Shown: one piece after another, positions 52,384 through 60,920 of the stretch | Position numbering within the stretch: position 1 is the first letter of the stretch | Layout: every line of letters starts with the position of its first letter | Assembly: GCF_019042275.1 (NCBI RefSeq) | Contig: NZ_JAHQCW010000001.1 | Span: forward strand, 279,261-343,260 | Source: Diplocloster agilis | GTDB taxonomy: Bacteria > Bacillota > Clostridia > Lachnospirales > Lachnospiraceae | DNA length: 64,000 nucleotides | Direction: 5' to 3' | Translations under genes and position numbers: made by a program | Notes under the pieces: generated by a model | Databases searched by the model: none | The model's input: the letters and a program-made list of their open reading frames with translations, nothing else | Told to the model about the DNA's origin: nothing

Positions 52384-54069
52384 CTACATCTGTGCGTTAA
52401 ACAAGTTTTTCAGCTTATAGATTACATCCTCCGTCTCCGCGTTAATGCTGGCGGCCTCATTGATAGAGGAAATTTTCTCCAGCGCCGCGATATCCGCATT
52501 GTAGCCGATCGTATATACCGGAATCGCATAGGTCTCCAGTATATCCCGGACGTCATTCAGATTATAACCCGTGTTGGAATCTCCGTCGCTTAGCACAAAC
52601 AACATGGGCTTCGCGTCCGGATGTTCTGTCAGCGCTTTCTCCAGCATATCGACGCCGACGGCGATGCCGTCAAAGGTAGCGGTGCCTCCCGTTGCGATCA
52701 GGTCGGAAATCGCCCCTTTAAAATATGCCTGCTGGTTCAGATCGAACTGTCCGACCGGCAGATTCACATACACGTCATTATTATAGGAAACCATTCCCAC
52801 ATAATGGTCCGACTTAATATACTGCATACTGTTGATCATGGATTCCTTCAGCATATTCAGGGGCGCCCCGTCCATACTGCCGGAGATGTCGATGACGAAC
52901 ACGGCCACGATCGGCGTCCCCACGTCCTTATTTTCCTTCCAGAGCTTCTGGGCCTTAATCAGCGTGTCCCCGTCAAATTCCGGCGTCTCGCTGACATACT
53001 CATCCAGATTGTTAAATCCGTACTCCGAGGCCAGCTTCTGGTTTTCATCGGTCAGGCAGAAACCCTTGAACATGTTCAGCAGCTGTTTCTTATCCTCCGA
53101 TAAGGTACCCACCGCGTACAGCGGCTCATCATGGCGTACGCCAAACGGAGTGAAAATATATTCCCGCTTCAGGTCCGGCAGGTTCGCGTAGCTTTGGTAT
53201 TCCAGAATAAAGCCGTCCAGCGCGCCTGACTCCGCCGCGTCCCGCATCTGCATCGTAGTGTAGGAGACAAACGGGATATTTGTCTGGAAGCTGTTAAAGC
53301 CTTCCACCGCCGCATCGCTTAAAATATTATTATTATCATATGTATAGAGGGTGTTAACCAGGAAATTCAGACCTGCGGAACTGGCGAACGGATTCGTATA
53401 CCCCATAATAATCTCTGCGTCGATCGTCGCCTGGGTAATCGTCTTCATATTAATCGCGCCATACTTATCCATCAGCGCATTGTACTTGTCTTCTTTTAAG
53501 AGTACGCCGGCCACATTCCCCGCCAGCCGGTCCGTAAGCATTTCCACCGGCACTCCCTCGGCCTTGATCATCTCACCCCAAAACGTATTGGAAGGAGAAA
53601 TGGCATCCGGCACATATTTTCCAGAGGAAATATATTCCACCGCGGTTCCGGAAGAAACGTTGCGGATTGCCACCGAAACCGGCTGCCCGTTTACTTCATA
53701 CCCCTGCTGGTTAAACTTCTGCGCCACTTCGTTAAACCATCCGTCCGTTCCGTCTCCCGCCTTCTCCGGCGAAGACATGATCTCCACGTACAGATCCGTC
53801 GCCGGCTGTACGGTCAGCGGATAGGTCTTAATATCCGGCAGTTCATCCTGCAGGGAAGTGGTGCTTAACTCCACCGCCTCTTTTCTGGCCGGCACTTCCT
53901 TTGCCTCGATCTTCTTCACCATCTTCTCAAGCTTCTTGTCCGCGGACTCCTGGGATATGGCGGACGATGATTTTCCCAGATTCCTGGTCAGGAACAGACC
54001 GCCCAGTACTGCCGCGAATACCAGAATGCCAACCGCGGCAATGATCACAATACCCTTATTCTTCTTCAT
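52384..54069 (-). CDS. Membrane-anchored solute-binding-like protein fused to a VWA domain
   Basis: 561 residues. An N-terminal signal anchor (about 6-28) is followed by a region (about 80-370) resembling an extracellular type II solute-binding fold, with DAISPSNTFWGEMI and MGYTNPFASSAGLNFL, as in molybdate/phosphate-type binders. The C-terminal VWA domain (about 385-555) has the complete MIDAS motif DISGS, a conserved Thr in GGTATFDG and the Asp in VLSDGDSN. It should sit outside the membrane and bind a ligand or partner protein through a metal. It is located between TelA and a two-helix membrane protein. Confidence 0.87.
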   Translation of the reverse strand: MKKNKGIVIIAAVGILVFAAVLGGLFLTRNLGKSSSAISQESADKKLEKMVKKIEAKEVPARKEAVELSTTSLQDELPDIKTYPLTVQPATDLYVEIMSSPEKAGDGTDGWFNEVAQKFNQQGYEVNGQPVSVAIRNVSSGTAVEYISSGKYVPDAISPSNTFWGEMIKAEGVPVEMLTDRLAGNVAGVLLKEDKYNALMDKYGAINMKTITQATIDAEIIMGYTNPFASSAGLNFLVNTLYTYDNNNILSDAAVEGFNSFQTNIPFVSYTTMQMRDAAESGALDGFILEYQSYANLPDLKREYIFTPFGVRHDEPLYAVGTLSEDKKQLLNMFKGFCLTDENQKLASEYGFNNLDEYVSETPEFDGDTLIKAQKLWKENKDVGTPIVAVFVIDISGSMDGAPLNMLKESMINSMQYIKSDHYVGMVSYNNDVYVNLPVGQFDLNQQAYFKGAISDLIATGGTATFDGIAVGVDMLEKALTEHPDAKPMLFVLSDGDSNTGYNLNDVRDILETYAIPVYTIGYNADIAALEKISSINEAASINAETEDVIYKLKNLFNAQM

Positions 54070-54081
54070 GCCTATTCTCCT

Positions 54082-54816
54082 CTACTTGTAATATTTTGTA
54101 TGCTCAATCAAGCTGTTAATCTCCTGAATCGCCGGCAGTTCTTCCAATGTACCGCTGTCAATATCATCTAACTTCGAGATCTCCAGGATCAGCCCGTCTA
54201 ACTTTAACAGTATATCTTCATTCATGTCTATCGTACTGTGCACATAATCGATATGTTCCTTGCAGATCTCCAGGATCCTAGCCGCGCTCTCCGACGCTTT
54301 CCCCGACGTTCCTCGCAGCGCGCTGCGGTAATCCTCCTCGTCAAACAGATTCATCCGGTTAATCATCTTCTTCACATTATCATAGAAGATCTCCGACGCG
54401 CCCCGGATCGCATTCTGAAACTGCTGATAAGCCATCTCCCCCTCCGTAAAATACTGAAGCAGAATGACGTTCAGCACCTCCGTCTTCTTCATCATCTTTT
54501 CAATGCACTTCTCCATATGATCCGTCTCATCCTCAAAGGTCCTCTTTTCTGAGTCCTTAAGCACATCCAGATAGTCCTCCGGCTTCGCGAATTCTTCCTT
54601 CCGGTAAATCTGTGTCTTATTCCCCTTAAATATAATCCGGTAATTCCCATAACAAAAAACGAGCAGGCTCACCACAACAATCGTAATACACAAGGCCCGC
54701 ACGATCAGACTTTCGCTCTCCCACAGGTTTAACATCCCCTCTGAGAATACGACGATATTAAAAAGCACAATCCCCAAATTCAAAAACACCAGCTTAATGA
54801 TCTGTTTCTGCGACAA
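54082..54816 (-). CDS. Membrane protein with two N-terminal helices and a helical cytoplasmic domain
   Basis: 244 residues. Two predicted transmembrane helices (about 8-25 and 38-58) are followed by a long, charged, helical domain (HMEKCIEKMMKKTEVLN and onward) that faces the cytoplasm. I recognise no catalytic motif. It lies 12 nt before the VWA fusion gene and heads the operon that ends with TelA, recalling XpaC-TelA pairs in which a membrane partner accompanies TelA (inference). Confidence 0.75.
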   Translation of the reverse strand: MSQKQIIKLVFLNLGIVLFNIVVFSEGMLNLWESESLIVRALCITIVVVSLLVFCYGNYRIIFKGNKTQIYRKEEFAKPEDYLDVLKDSEKRTFEDETDHMEKCIEKMMKKTEVLNVILLQYFTEGEMAYQQFQNAIRGASEIFYDNVKKMINRMNLFDEEDYRSALRGTSGKASESAARILEICKEHIDYVHSTIDMNEDILLKLDGLILEISKLDDIDSGTLEELPAIQEINSLIEHTKYYK

Positions 54817-54939
54817 TTCAAGACCTCCCTGAAGCTTTTCTCCCGTATCCGAATACCGGACTTACTATGTTTTCAATTATAAAGCACCCCTAAAAACATT
54901 ACAACCTAAATTTTTCTGGGTGGGAGTCTGTAGGGGTCC

Positions 54940-55208
54940 GGGAAGAGAGGGCTGCGGCGCCGGACCGGCGGGGGGAAGCTCGTGGGGCCGAATCGCTTCG
55001 GATGGGCCTAAGAACAGGTAACTCCGATGGAGGGAGAACCTCTTATTGGCAGGGCCTGGAACAAACTCGCCAGAGTACGGCTCGTACAGTGTTCCAGGCC
55101 CTGCGAGGTTCTCCCTCCATCTGCGTAACCTGTTCTAAGGCCCGTCCTCAAGCGATTTGGCCCCACGAGCTTCCCCCCGCCGGTCCGGCGCCGCAGCCCT
55201 CTCTTCCC
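54940..55208. repeat. Giant inverted repeat (D), about 120-bp arms
   Basis: Arms 54940-55062 and 55091-55208 are imperfect reverse complements along their length (outer GGGAAGAGAGGGCTGCGGCG and its complement; inner GCAGGGCCTGGAAC and GTTCCAGGCCCTGC). The 28-nt loop has a small GTAC/GTAC stem and is unrelated to the loop of element B. It lies between two divergent units, the TelA operon and the response-regulator operon, and fills most of the 522-bp gap. The remainder (55209-55338) holds the promoter of the plus-strand operon. Frames crossing it are spurious. Confidence 0.95.
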
Positions 55209-55280
55209 TGCTTTGTTGCAGGCTTATTGGCAGATATATGCTTTACTTACTTTACTTATATAGTAGTGGCTAGTTCTTTG

Positions 55281-55309
55281 TTGAGAAAAAAGGGAAGGGA
55301 ATGTATAAT
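55281..55309 (+). promoter_or_regulatory. Promoter of the plus-strand immunity module
   Basis: TTGAGA (55281-55286), 17-bp spacer, TATAAT (55304-55309). Upstream, TTTACTTA occurs twice with 9-bp spacing (55242 and 55251), a possible response-regulator site. Confidence 0.75.
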
Positions 55310-55338
55310 GGATAGAGTCATAGGCGAGGTGAATTGTG

Positions 55339-56025
55339 ATGCAAAGGATTTTGATTGTGGAAGATGATTTGGAAATCAATGGTTTGCTGGCTGGTTTTTT
55401 AAAGGATAACGGGTATGAGGTTTTTTGTCATTATGACGGCCTTCATGTGTTAGATTGTCTGCGTGAGAATAGAATTGATTTGCTGATTTTGGATCTTATG
55501 CTTCCCTATAAGAGCGGGGATATTGTTCTCTCGGATATACGCAAGTATTTTACGATTCCTGTTATTGTTATTTCCGCCAAGGAGACGACACAGAATAAGA
55601 TTGATTTATTGCGGCTGGGCGCGGATGATTATATTACAAAGCCGTTTGATATGGAAGAGGTTCTTGCCAGAATAGAGAGTAACCTGCGCAGGGTGCTTTT
55701 TCAGGATAGCTCTCAGGTTGTGTTACAATATGAGGATTTGGTATTGGATGTTGATAAGAATACGGCTTTTGTTCGGGGGATGGAATTATCCTTGACGGCG
55801 AAGGAGTTTTCTATATTGGAACTGCTGATGAAGTATCCGGATAAGGTTTTTTCAAAAGCAAATCTTTTTCAGAGTGTTTGGGGCATGGAGTATGGCACTG
55901 AGGATAACACTTTGAATGTGCATATCAGCAACTTGCGGAATAAATTAAAGAGTTTTTGCCCGGAGAAGGAATTTATTGATACTGTCTGGGGCATTGGCTA
56001 TCGTTTGCATAGAGCTAAGGGGTAA
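55339..56025 (+). CDS. OmpR/VanR-type response regulator (plus module)
   Basis: 228 residues. The receiver domain has VEDDLEING with the acidic pocket, the phospho-acceptor Asp in LILDLMLPY, and Lys in DYITKPF; the C-terminal winged helix contains LTAKEFSILELLMKYPDKVFSK and VHISNLRNKLK. I chose ATG 55339, after GAGGTG. It heads an AT-rich plus-strand operon: regulator, ABC ATPase, two permeases and histidine kinase. Confidence 0.94.
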   Translation: MQRILIVEDDLEINGLLAGFLKDNGYEVFCHYDGLHVLDCLRENRIDLLILDLMLPYKSGDIVLSDIRKYFTIPVIVISAKETTQNKIDLLRLGADDYITKPFDMEEVLARIESNLRRVLFQDSSQVVLQYEDLVLDVDKNTAFVRGMELSLTAKEFSILELLMKYPDKVFSKANLFQSVWGMEYGTEDNTLNVHISNLRNKLKSFCPEKEFIDTVWGIGYRLHRAKG

Positions 56026-56034
56026 TCCCTTGGC

Positions 56035-56078
56035 TTTATGTTTTTATGTTTTCTTTATGTTTTTATGTTTTCTTTATG
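56035..56078 (+). repeat. Tandem TTTATG repeats before ABC ATPase gene
   Basis: TTTATG occurs at 56035, 56043, 56054, 56062 and 56073, giving a 19-bp unit repeated twice plus a half (alternating 8- and 11-bp steps). It lies just after the response regulator stop and 73 nt before the ATPase start, with a TATACT at 56120-56125 downstream. It may be a regulator-binding array or a simple slippage repeat. Confidence 0.7.
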
Positions 56079-56150
56079 TTTTTTTGTTATCATTTAAGAA
56101 TTTCTTTAGGGGTTTTCTTTATACTGGGGGAAGTAAAGGAGGTTTTGGTC

Positions 56151-57089
56151 ATGGGTTCTGTTATTTTAGAGGCACAGGAGTTGACAAAGGAATATAGGCA
56201 CGCCATCGCTTTAGATCATATTAACTTACAGATTGAAAAAGGTAAGATTTATGGATTTATTGGTCGGAACGGGGCGGGGAAAACCACTTTTTTGAGGTTA
56301 GTCACTGGTCTGGCGTTTCCCAGCGGCGGTACTTTGGCTTTGTGGGGAAAGACGGGGATGGCAAAGCTTCAGGAGCAACGGAAACGGATTGGGTGTATGA
56401 TTGAAACGCCGGCGCTATTTCCTGCCATGACGGCATATCAGAATATGGAGGTGCAGCGTATTCAGCGAGGTATTCCCGATAAAGCAATCATTGATAAAAC
56501 TTTGGAAATGGTTGGTTTAAAGGATACCGGAAGAAAAAGTGTCCGCAATTTTTCTTTGGGTATGCGGCAGCGTTTGGGTATCGCGATCGCACTTTTGAAT
56601 ACGCCGGAATTTTTAATCTTGGACGAACCGGTCAATGGGCTTGATCCTGCCGGTATCGTGGAGGTTAGAAATCTGCTCAAATCCTTGAATAAAGAATATG
56701 GGATGACGATTTTGATTTCCAGCCATATTTTAGAGGAATTATACCAGACTGCATCCGAGTTTCTTTTGATTGATAAGGGCAGAATCATAGAAGAAATCTC
56801 TGAACATGAGTTAAACGAAAGGTGTAAACGGCATATCGCAATTAAGACCGCAGATGTGCAAAAAGCTTTGTTGGTTTTGGAAGAAAAACTCGGTACGGAT
56901 CATTTTATGCTTGTGTCAGATGATACGATTCGTTTGTATGATTATCTGAATGATGTGGAACGGGTTGCCGCCGTTTTAGCGGATGCGCATATTCTTGTTA
57001 CGGGGTTATCCATATCCGGCGATACCTTGGAAGATTATTTTTTAGGGAAGATAGGAGGAATGAAATATGTCCAATCTCCTGAAAGCTGA
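56151..57089 (+). CDS. Lantibiotic-immunity/bacitracin-type ABC ATPase (plus module)
   Basis: 312 residues from ATG 56151, with AAAGGAGG upstream; the longer in-frame extension is the low-complexity repeat and is rejected. Walker A GRNGAGKTT, signature FSLGMRQR, Walker B FLILDEPVNGLDP and H-loop SSHIL are present, followed by a C-terminal extension typical of BcrA/LanF proteins. It powers export or removal of antimicrobial peptides together with the two following permeases. Confidence 0.93.
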   Translation: MGSVILEAQELTKEYRHAIALDHINLQIEKGKIYGFIGRNGAGKTTFLRLVTGLAFPSGGTLALWGKTGMAKLQEQRKRIGCMIETPALFPAMTAYQNMEVQRIQRGIPDKAIIDKTLEMVGLKDTGRKSVRNFSLGMRQRLGIAIALLNTPEFLILDEPVNGLDPAGIVEVRNLLKSLNKEYGMTILISSHILEELYQTASEFLLIDKGRIIEEISEHELNERCKRHIAIKTADVQKALLVLEEKLGTDHFMLVSDDTIRLYDYLNDVERVAAVLADAHILVTGLSISGDTLEDYFLGKIGGMKYVQSPES

Positions 57090-57765
57090 ATTTTATAAGC
57101 TTTTCCATAGCCGGTATTTTTGGGGGATAGGACTGTTCAATTTCTTGTTAAGCAGTATATTGTTGTTGGATAGTTATGGGGAAACCGCTAATCTGTTTTT
57201 GGCGTCTTTGTATAATATCCCGCTGCTTTATTTTTTGACAATCGTTTTTGCCGCGTTATTCGTTGGAAATGATTTTGAACAGAGAACCTTGTATTCCTAT
57301 ATAAGCGCCGGGCAGGAAAGAGGCTGTGTGTTATTTGTGAAAACTTTGGTGTATGAAATTGCCTGTTTTGTAATTTTGGCGTTTCCGCTTCTTATCCATG
57401 GGTTGGCCGGTCTTCTTTTCCTCGGCGAAGCGGTTGGCTTTACCGGTCCTGTATGTATCCGCACGATTTTGATTGTGGTTTGCGTATTGGCTATGTGCAT
57501 GCTTCCGCTTCTATTTTCCTTTATCTTCCGGGACATAGGGAGAACGTTAGTGGTTCCTATGGTTATCTTTTTCCTGATGATCTTTTTGATGAACGGGGAA
57601 CATGCGCGGCTGGTCACAAGCTTATTGCCAATGGGGCAGCTTCGCCTTTTGTCCTTGCAGCAGCCGCCGTTAAGCGCGGTGCGGTTTATGGTGACAGACT
57701 TTTTATGGATTTTTATTTTATATTTTTTCGCATACTTTGGATTTTGCCGTTCTGATTTAAAATAG
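57067..57765 (+). CDS. ABC-2 type permease, lantibiotic-immunity-like (plus module, first)
   Basis: 232 residues with six predicted membrane helices; the N-terminus LLKAEFYKLFHSRYFWGIGLFN is the usual start of LanE/LanG and BcrB proteins. It overlaps the ATPase gene by 23 nt and has its own AGGAGGA site. It forms the membrane part with the next gene. Confidence 0.88.
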   Translation: MSNLLKAEFYKLFHSRYFWGIGLFNFLLSSILLLDSYGETANLFLASLYNIPLLYFLTIVFAALFVGNDFEQRTLYSYISAGQERGCVLFVKTLVYEIACFVILAFPLLIHGLAGLLFLGEAVGFTGPVCIRTILIVVCVLAMCMLPLLFSFIFRDIGRTLVVPMVIFFLMIFLMNGEHARLVTSLLPMGQLRLLSLQQPPLSAVRFMVTDFLWIFILYFFAYFGFCRSDLK

Positions 57766-57781
57766 CGGGGAGGTGTTTTGC

Positions 57782-58519
57782 ATGGGTAATTTATTGAAAA
57801 TGGAGAGATACCAATTATTACATAATTATTTTTATTGGTGTGGGATCATCGGTATCTTTCTCCTGGGATTTTTAACAGCAGATACTTATGTTCCGGAAGT
57901 TATGGGACCGGCGGGCGGGGCGGCCGCTTCCCTATCGGATATTTTTAATGGAATGGTTTATGATTCTACCTTTCTTCTCATTATCATATCGGGCATCCTG
58001 TCTCTGATTTTCGGGCAAGAATTTTCCCACCGGACGATCGGTCTGGAGGTTAGCGCCGGACATTCCAGAAAAGCGATTTTTCTAAGTAAAGTAATTGCCT
58101 ATTTGTCTGCCTTTCATATCATGGCTCTGATCTATCCGCTTGCCGGGTGTATAAGAGAATTTTCAAGATTTGGAATAGAGGATGCCGGAATCGTATTTTA
58201 TAATGTATTTAAGGCAGTTGTCTACTCTTGCTTATTAAACAGCGCAACATTTCTTATGGCAATCCTTATTTGCTGCTATTTACGCAGCTCGGTTAAGGCG
58301 GTTGCCGTTACCGTGATTGTCACCTTTGTGCTCAGCCTATACCTTGGATATGGTATGATGCTGAAACTGCCGGTGGATTTTTTGCCCATTTATCAAATAA
58401 GAACGGCTGTTAGTACGGGAAAATTATTCCAGTTAACGGCTATTCTAATTGCCGGGATATGGGCCAGCATTCTGATATTCCTGGCATGGACGAAGTTTCG
58501 TAAATGTGACCTTACCTAA
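57782..58519 (+). CDS. ABC-2 type permease, lantibiotic-immunity-like (plus module, second)
   Basis: 245 residues with six predicted membrane helices and the start NLLKMERYQLLHNYFYWCG. ATG 57782 follows GGGGAGG; an upstream in-frame Met three codons earlier lies inside the ribosome-site spacing and is less likely. The pair of permeases with one ATPase matches the LanFEG layout. Confidence 0.88.
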   Translation: MGNLLKMERYQLLHNYFYWCGIIGIFLLGFLTADTYVPEVMGPAGGAAASLSDIFNGMVYDSTFLLIIISGILSLIFGQEFSHRTIGLEVSAGHSRKAIFLSKVIAYLSAFHIMALIYPLAGCIREFSRFGIEDAGIVFYNVFKAVVYSCLLNSATFLMAILICCYLRSSVKAVAVTVIVTFVLSLYLGYGMMLKLPVDFLPIYQIRTAVSTGKLFQLTAILIAGIWASILIFLAWTKFRKCDLT

Positions 58520-58530
58520 ACGCAGAGGAG

Positions 58531-59427
58531 GTGTCCGGCATAGAAGGATTCGCATTGATTTCGGCAGGGCTATTTTTGCTCCTGCTGTGTAAACATATCA
58601 GATTGAAAAAACAGATCCGAAGCCTTTCGGAGCAAATGAGAGAATGGACTTGCGGCCATACAGAAAAAATGGTGGACATTTCTCTTATTGATAAAGACTT
58701 GGAGCGTCTGGCCGGGGTACTGAATCTGTACAATGCGAAACAACGACTGGCAGTATCAGGCGTGCTTAAACATGAAGAACACTTGAAAGAATCGATTGCC
58801 AACATATCCCACGACTTACGCACTCCTCTGACAGTCATACTCGGACACCTGCAATTATTAAACAAAGAACATATGCCAAAGGAGCAGAAAAGACGGGTTG
58901 AAACCGTTCTAAACAAAGCGGAACGAATGAAAGAGTTAGCCGAAGCCTTTTACGATCTTTCGGTATTGGACACAGAGCAGAAAAGTCCTCAAAAAGAGAA
59001 TTTTAACTTCTCCAATTTAGTGATGAACCTTGTTACCGAAAATTCCCCTGCTTTGGAACATAAGAATATTCAGCCGGAAATCGCTATGCCGGAGCATTCC
59101 GTTTTCCTATATTCGGATCGGAGCATGGTTGAGCGGATTCTGCAAAATCTGCTGACAAACGCAATACGCTACTCAAACGGTACACTAGAAATCTTTCTCA
59201 GACAATCAGCAGCAAGCAAAATCACGTTCCAAATCAAAAATACGGTGGGTAATGCGGCAGAGATAGATGTTTTGCGCTTGTTTGACCGGTTTTATACCGC
59301 TGATCAGTCAAGAAATAGCAGCACCGGTCTTGGGCTTGCCGTAGTAAAAACGCTTACGGAAAAATTAGGCGGCAGTGTTGAGGCTGAATTACAAGAGGAT
59401 ACGCTAATTATAATCCTAAAGCTTTAA
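58531..59427 (+). CDS. Sensor histidine kinase (plus module)
   Basis: About 290-298 residues. One N-terminal membrane helix (GFALISAGLFLLLLC), no extracellular sensor domain, then DHp with phospho-His in NISHDLRTPLTVILGH and ATPase with NLLTNAIRYSNG and TGLGLAVVKTL; the G1 box is weak. The frame's GTG at 58531 overlaps its own AGGAGG; the codon at ideal distance from AGGAGGTG is ATA at 58540, and TTG 58554 also has a possible site. With no sensor domain, it may sense drug via the ABC partner. Confidence 0.9.
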   Translation: MSGIEGFALISAGLFLLLLCKHIRLKKQIRSLSEQMREWTCGHTEKMVDISLIDKDLERLAGVLNLYNAKQRLAVSGVLKHEEHLKESIANISHDLRTPLTVILGHLQLLNKEHMPKEQKRRVETVLNKAERMKELAEAFYDLSVLDTEQKSPQKENFNFSNLVMNLVTENSPALEHKNIQPEIAMPEHSVFLYSDRSMVERILQNLLTNAIRYSNGTLEIFLRQSAASKITFQIKNTVGNAAEIDVLRLFDRFYTADQSRNSSTGLGLAVVKTLTEKLGGSVEAELQEDTLIIILKL

Positions 59428-59441
59428 AGCCCAAAATCCTT

Positions 59442-60167
59442 TTACTCCTTTTGTCTGTGGTTTAAATTTTTTAATAAGAGAGCTGATATACAACCGCATA
59501 AAACCAATATGCCCAAACTGCAGCCGCGACTTTGAATCGTTGTTTCATAGTAACCGGAAACGCCAAATATTGCGGTGATAGGATAAAATGTTTTTAATGC
59601 ATTGGACATACTCATAAATAGTCCCGAAAACGAATAAACTTCGGCTAAAACCAGCGCTAACCAGTAACTCTTTTTCAGGTATGGCACAAGCGCAATAATA
59701 GGGGAAACCGCAAAGAATACGCCAATTCCTTCCAGCAGATACATTTTCAAAAAATCAGAAAATACCGCCATAGATAATGCCGAAAAATGTAACGCTGCTT
59801 CTGTCAAAAATGTAATCAGAAAGAGCAATAAATAAATTAAGATACTAAATAGCAAAGCAACCGTCATTTTTGCAACCGTTAATTTTATTTCGTTCACCGG
59901 TATAAGCTGTAAAGATTTAAGGGTATCGTCCTGTTCTTCACGGCAAATCATATAACTCCCCAAAAGGGCAATCACAGCCGGAAGTACAAACATGGTTGCC
60001 CACACCTGTGTAATTGTCATATACCAGCCAGCTGAATTTATTGCTAACTGACCGGTAATTCCACTCACTAAAACAATAACTGCTATTAAAATAGTTGCGA
60101 AAATGGTAAACATAATGATATTGGAACGGCGGAGCTTTTGAAATTCCGCCCACAGTAGTATTCTCAT
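59442..60167 (-). CDS. ABC-2 type permease, MutG/LanG-like (minus module)
   Basis: 241 residues, about six membrane helices, with the family start ILLWAEFQKLRRSNIIMFTIFATILIA and EEQDDTLKSLQLIPV in the first loop. It lies 9 nt after the second permease. It is the last gene of the minus-strand module and ends 14 nt from the convergent plus-strand kinase. Confidence 0.88.
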   Translation of the reverse strand: MRILLWAEFQKLRRSNIIMFTIFATILIAVIVLVSGITGQLAINSAGWYMTITQVWATMFVLPAVIALLGSYMICREEQDDTLKSLQLIPVNEIKLTVAKMTVALLFSILIYLLLFLITFLTEAALHFSALSMAVFSDFLKMYLLEGIGVFFAVSPIIALVPYLKKSYWLALVLAEVYSFSGLFMSMSNALKTFYPITAIFGVSGYYETTIQSRGCSLGILVLCGCISALLLKNLNHRQKE

Positions 60168-60176
60168 TTTCCCACC

Positions 60177-60920
60177 TTACTTTCTCTTGCTTAGTCTTAA
60201 ATTAGCAAATAAAACGGAAGCAATCCCCCACACGCAAATGCTCAAAAGTTCAAGCGGCACACTGCTTTGCGGAAGCGTCATACCAGGAACCGCTCCATTT
60301 CTTGCGATAATTACCATGATACAGGAAATAGGATGCAGCCAAGTATTCACCGGTGTTATCAAAAATCCGGCAAACACATAGAGCAATGTAATACAAATAG
60401 GAAAAATATAACCCTTTTGGGAAGCAGATACCGCTAAAATAGGAAGGATCGCAATTGCGGTCAAAACAGCAATTTCAAAACATCTTTCTAATAAAAATAA
60501 GATACTGCTCCACTCAACCACTACATAGTTGGGAATTACACCGAACAACACAGTAGCAAATGCATTGATAAACATAAAACAAATGGAATACGCCAATACA
60601 ACAAAGAATTTACTGAAAAAATATCCCATTTTGCTTACCGGCACAATCCAAAGCTGTTTCAGCATATCGTACCTATTTTCGTCGTGCATTAGCATAGTGC
60701 CGAACAACCCCAGAATAAAGGGCAGTATAATAAATGATGTATAGCCAAAAGCCGACCACTTATAAAATAATCTGGGGTCAATATTTGTTTGTCCCAAGTA
60801 GCCAAAATACAAAAAGGCGAAGAAGGGCATAACAAAAGCGGATACTAACATCACCCAGACCGAGTTTTTACGGCGTAACTTGCAAAATTCGATTCGAACC
60901 AGCCTAAGCAATGCCCTCAC
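60177..60920 (-). CDS. ABC-2 type permease, MutE/LanE-like (minus module)
   Basis: 247 residues with six predicted membrane helices; LLRLVRIEFCKLRRKNSVWVML and MHDENRYDMLKQLWIVPVSKM match the paralogous partner. It overlaps the ATPase gene by 17 nt. It forms a heterodimer with the following permease. Confidence 0.88.
   Translation of the reverse strand: MRALLRLVRIEFCKLRRKNSVWVMLVSAFVMPFFAFLYFGYLGQTNIDPRLFYKWSAFGYTSFIILPFILGLFGTMLMHDENRYDMLKQLWIVPVSKMGYFFSKFFVVLAYSICFMFINAFATVLFGVIPNYVVVEWSSILFLLERCFEIAVLTAIAILPILAVSASQKGYIFPICITLLYVFAGFLITPVNTWLHPISCIMVIIARNGAVPGMTLPQSSVPLELLSICVWGIASVLFANLRLSKRK

Noticed and set aside
55002..55367. 121-codon plus-strand frame across element D
   Set aside because: Runs through palindromic DNA and overlaps the promoter and start of the response regulator.
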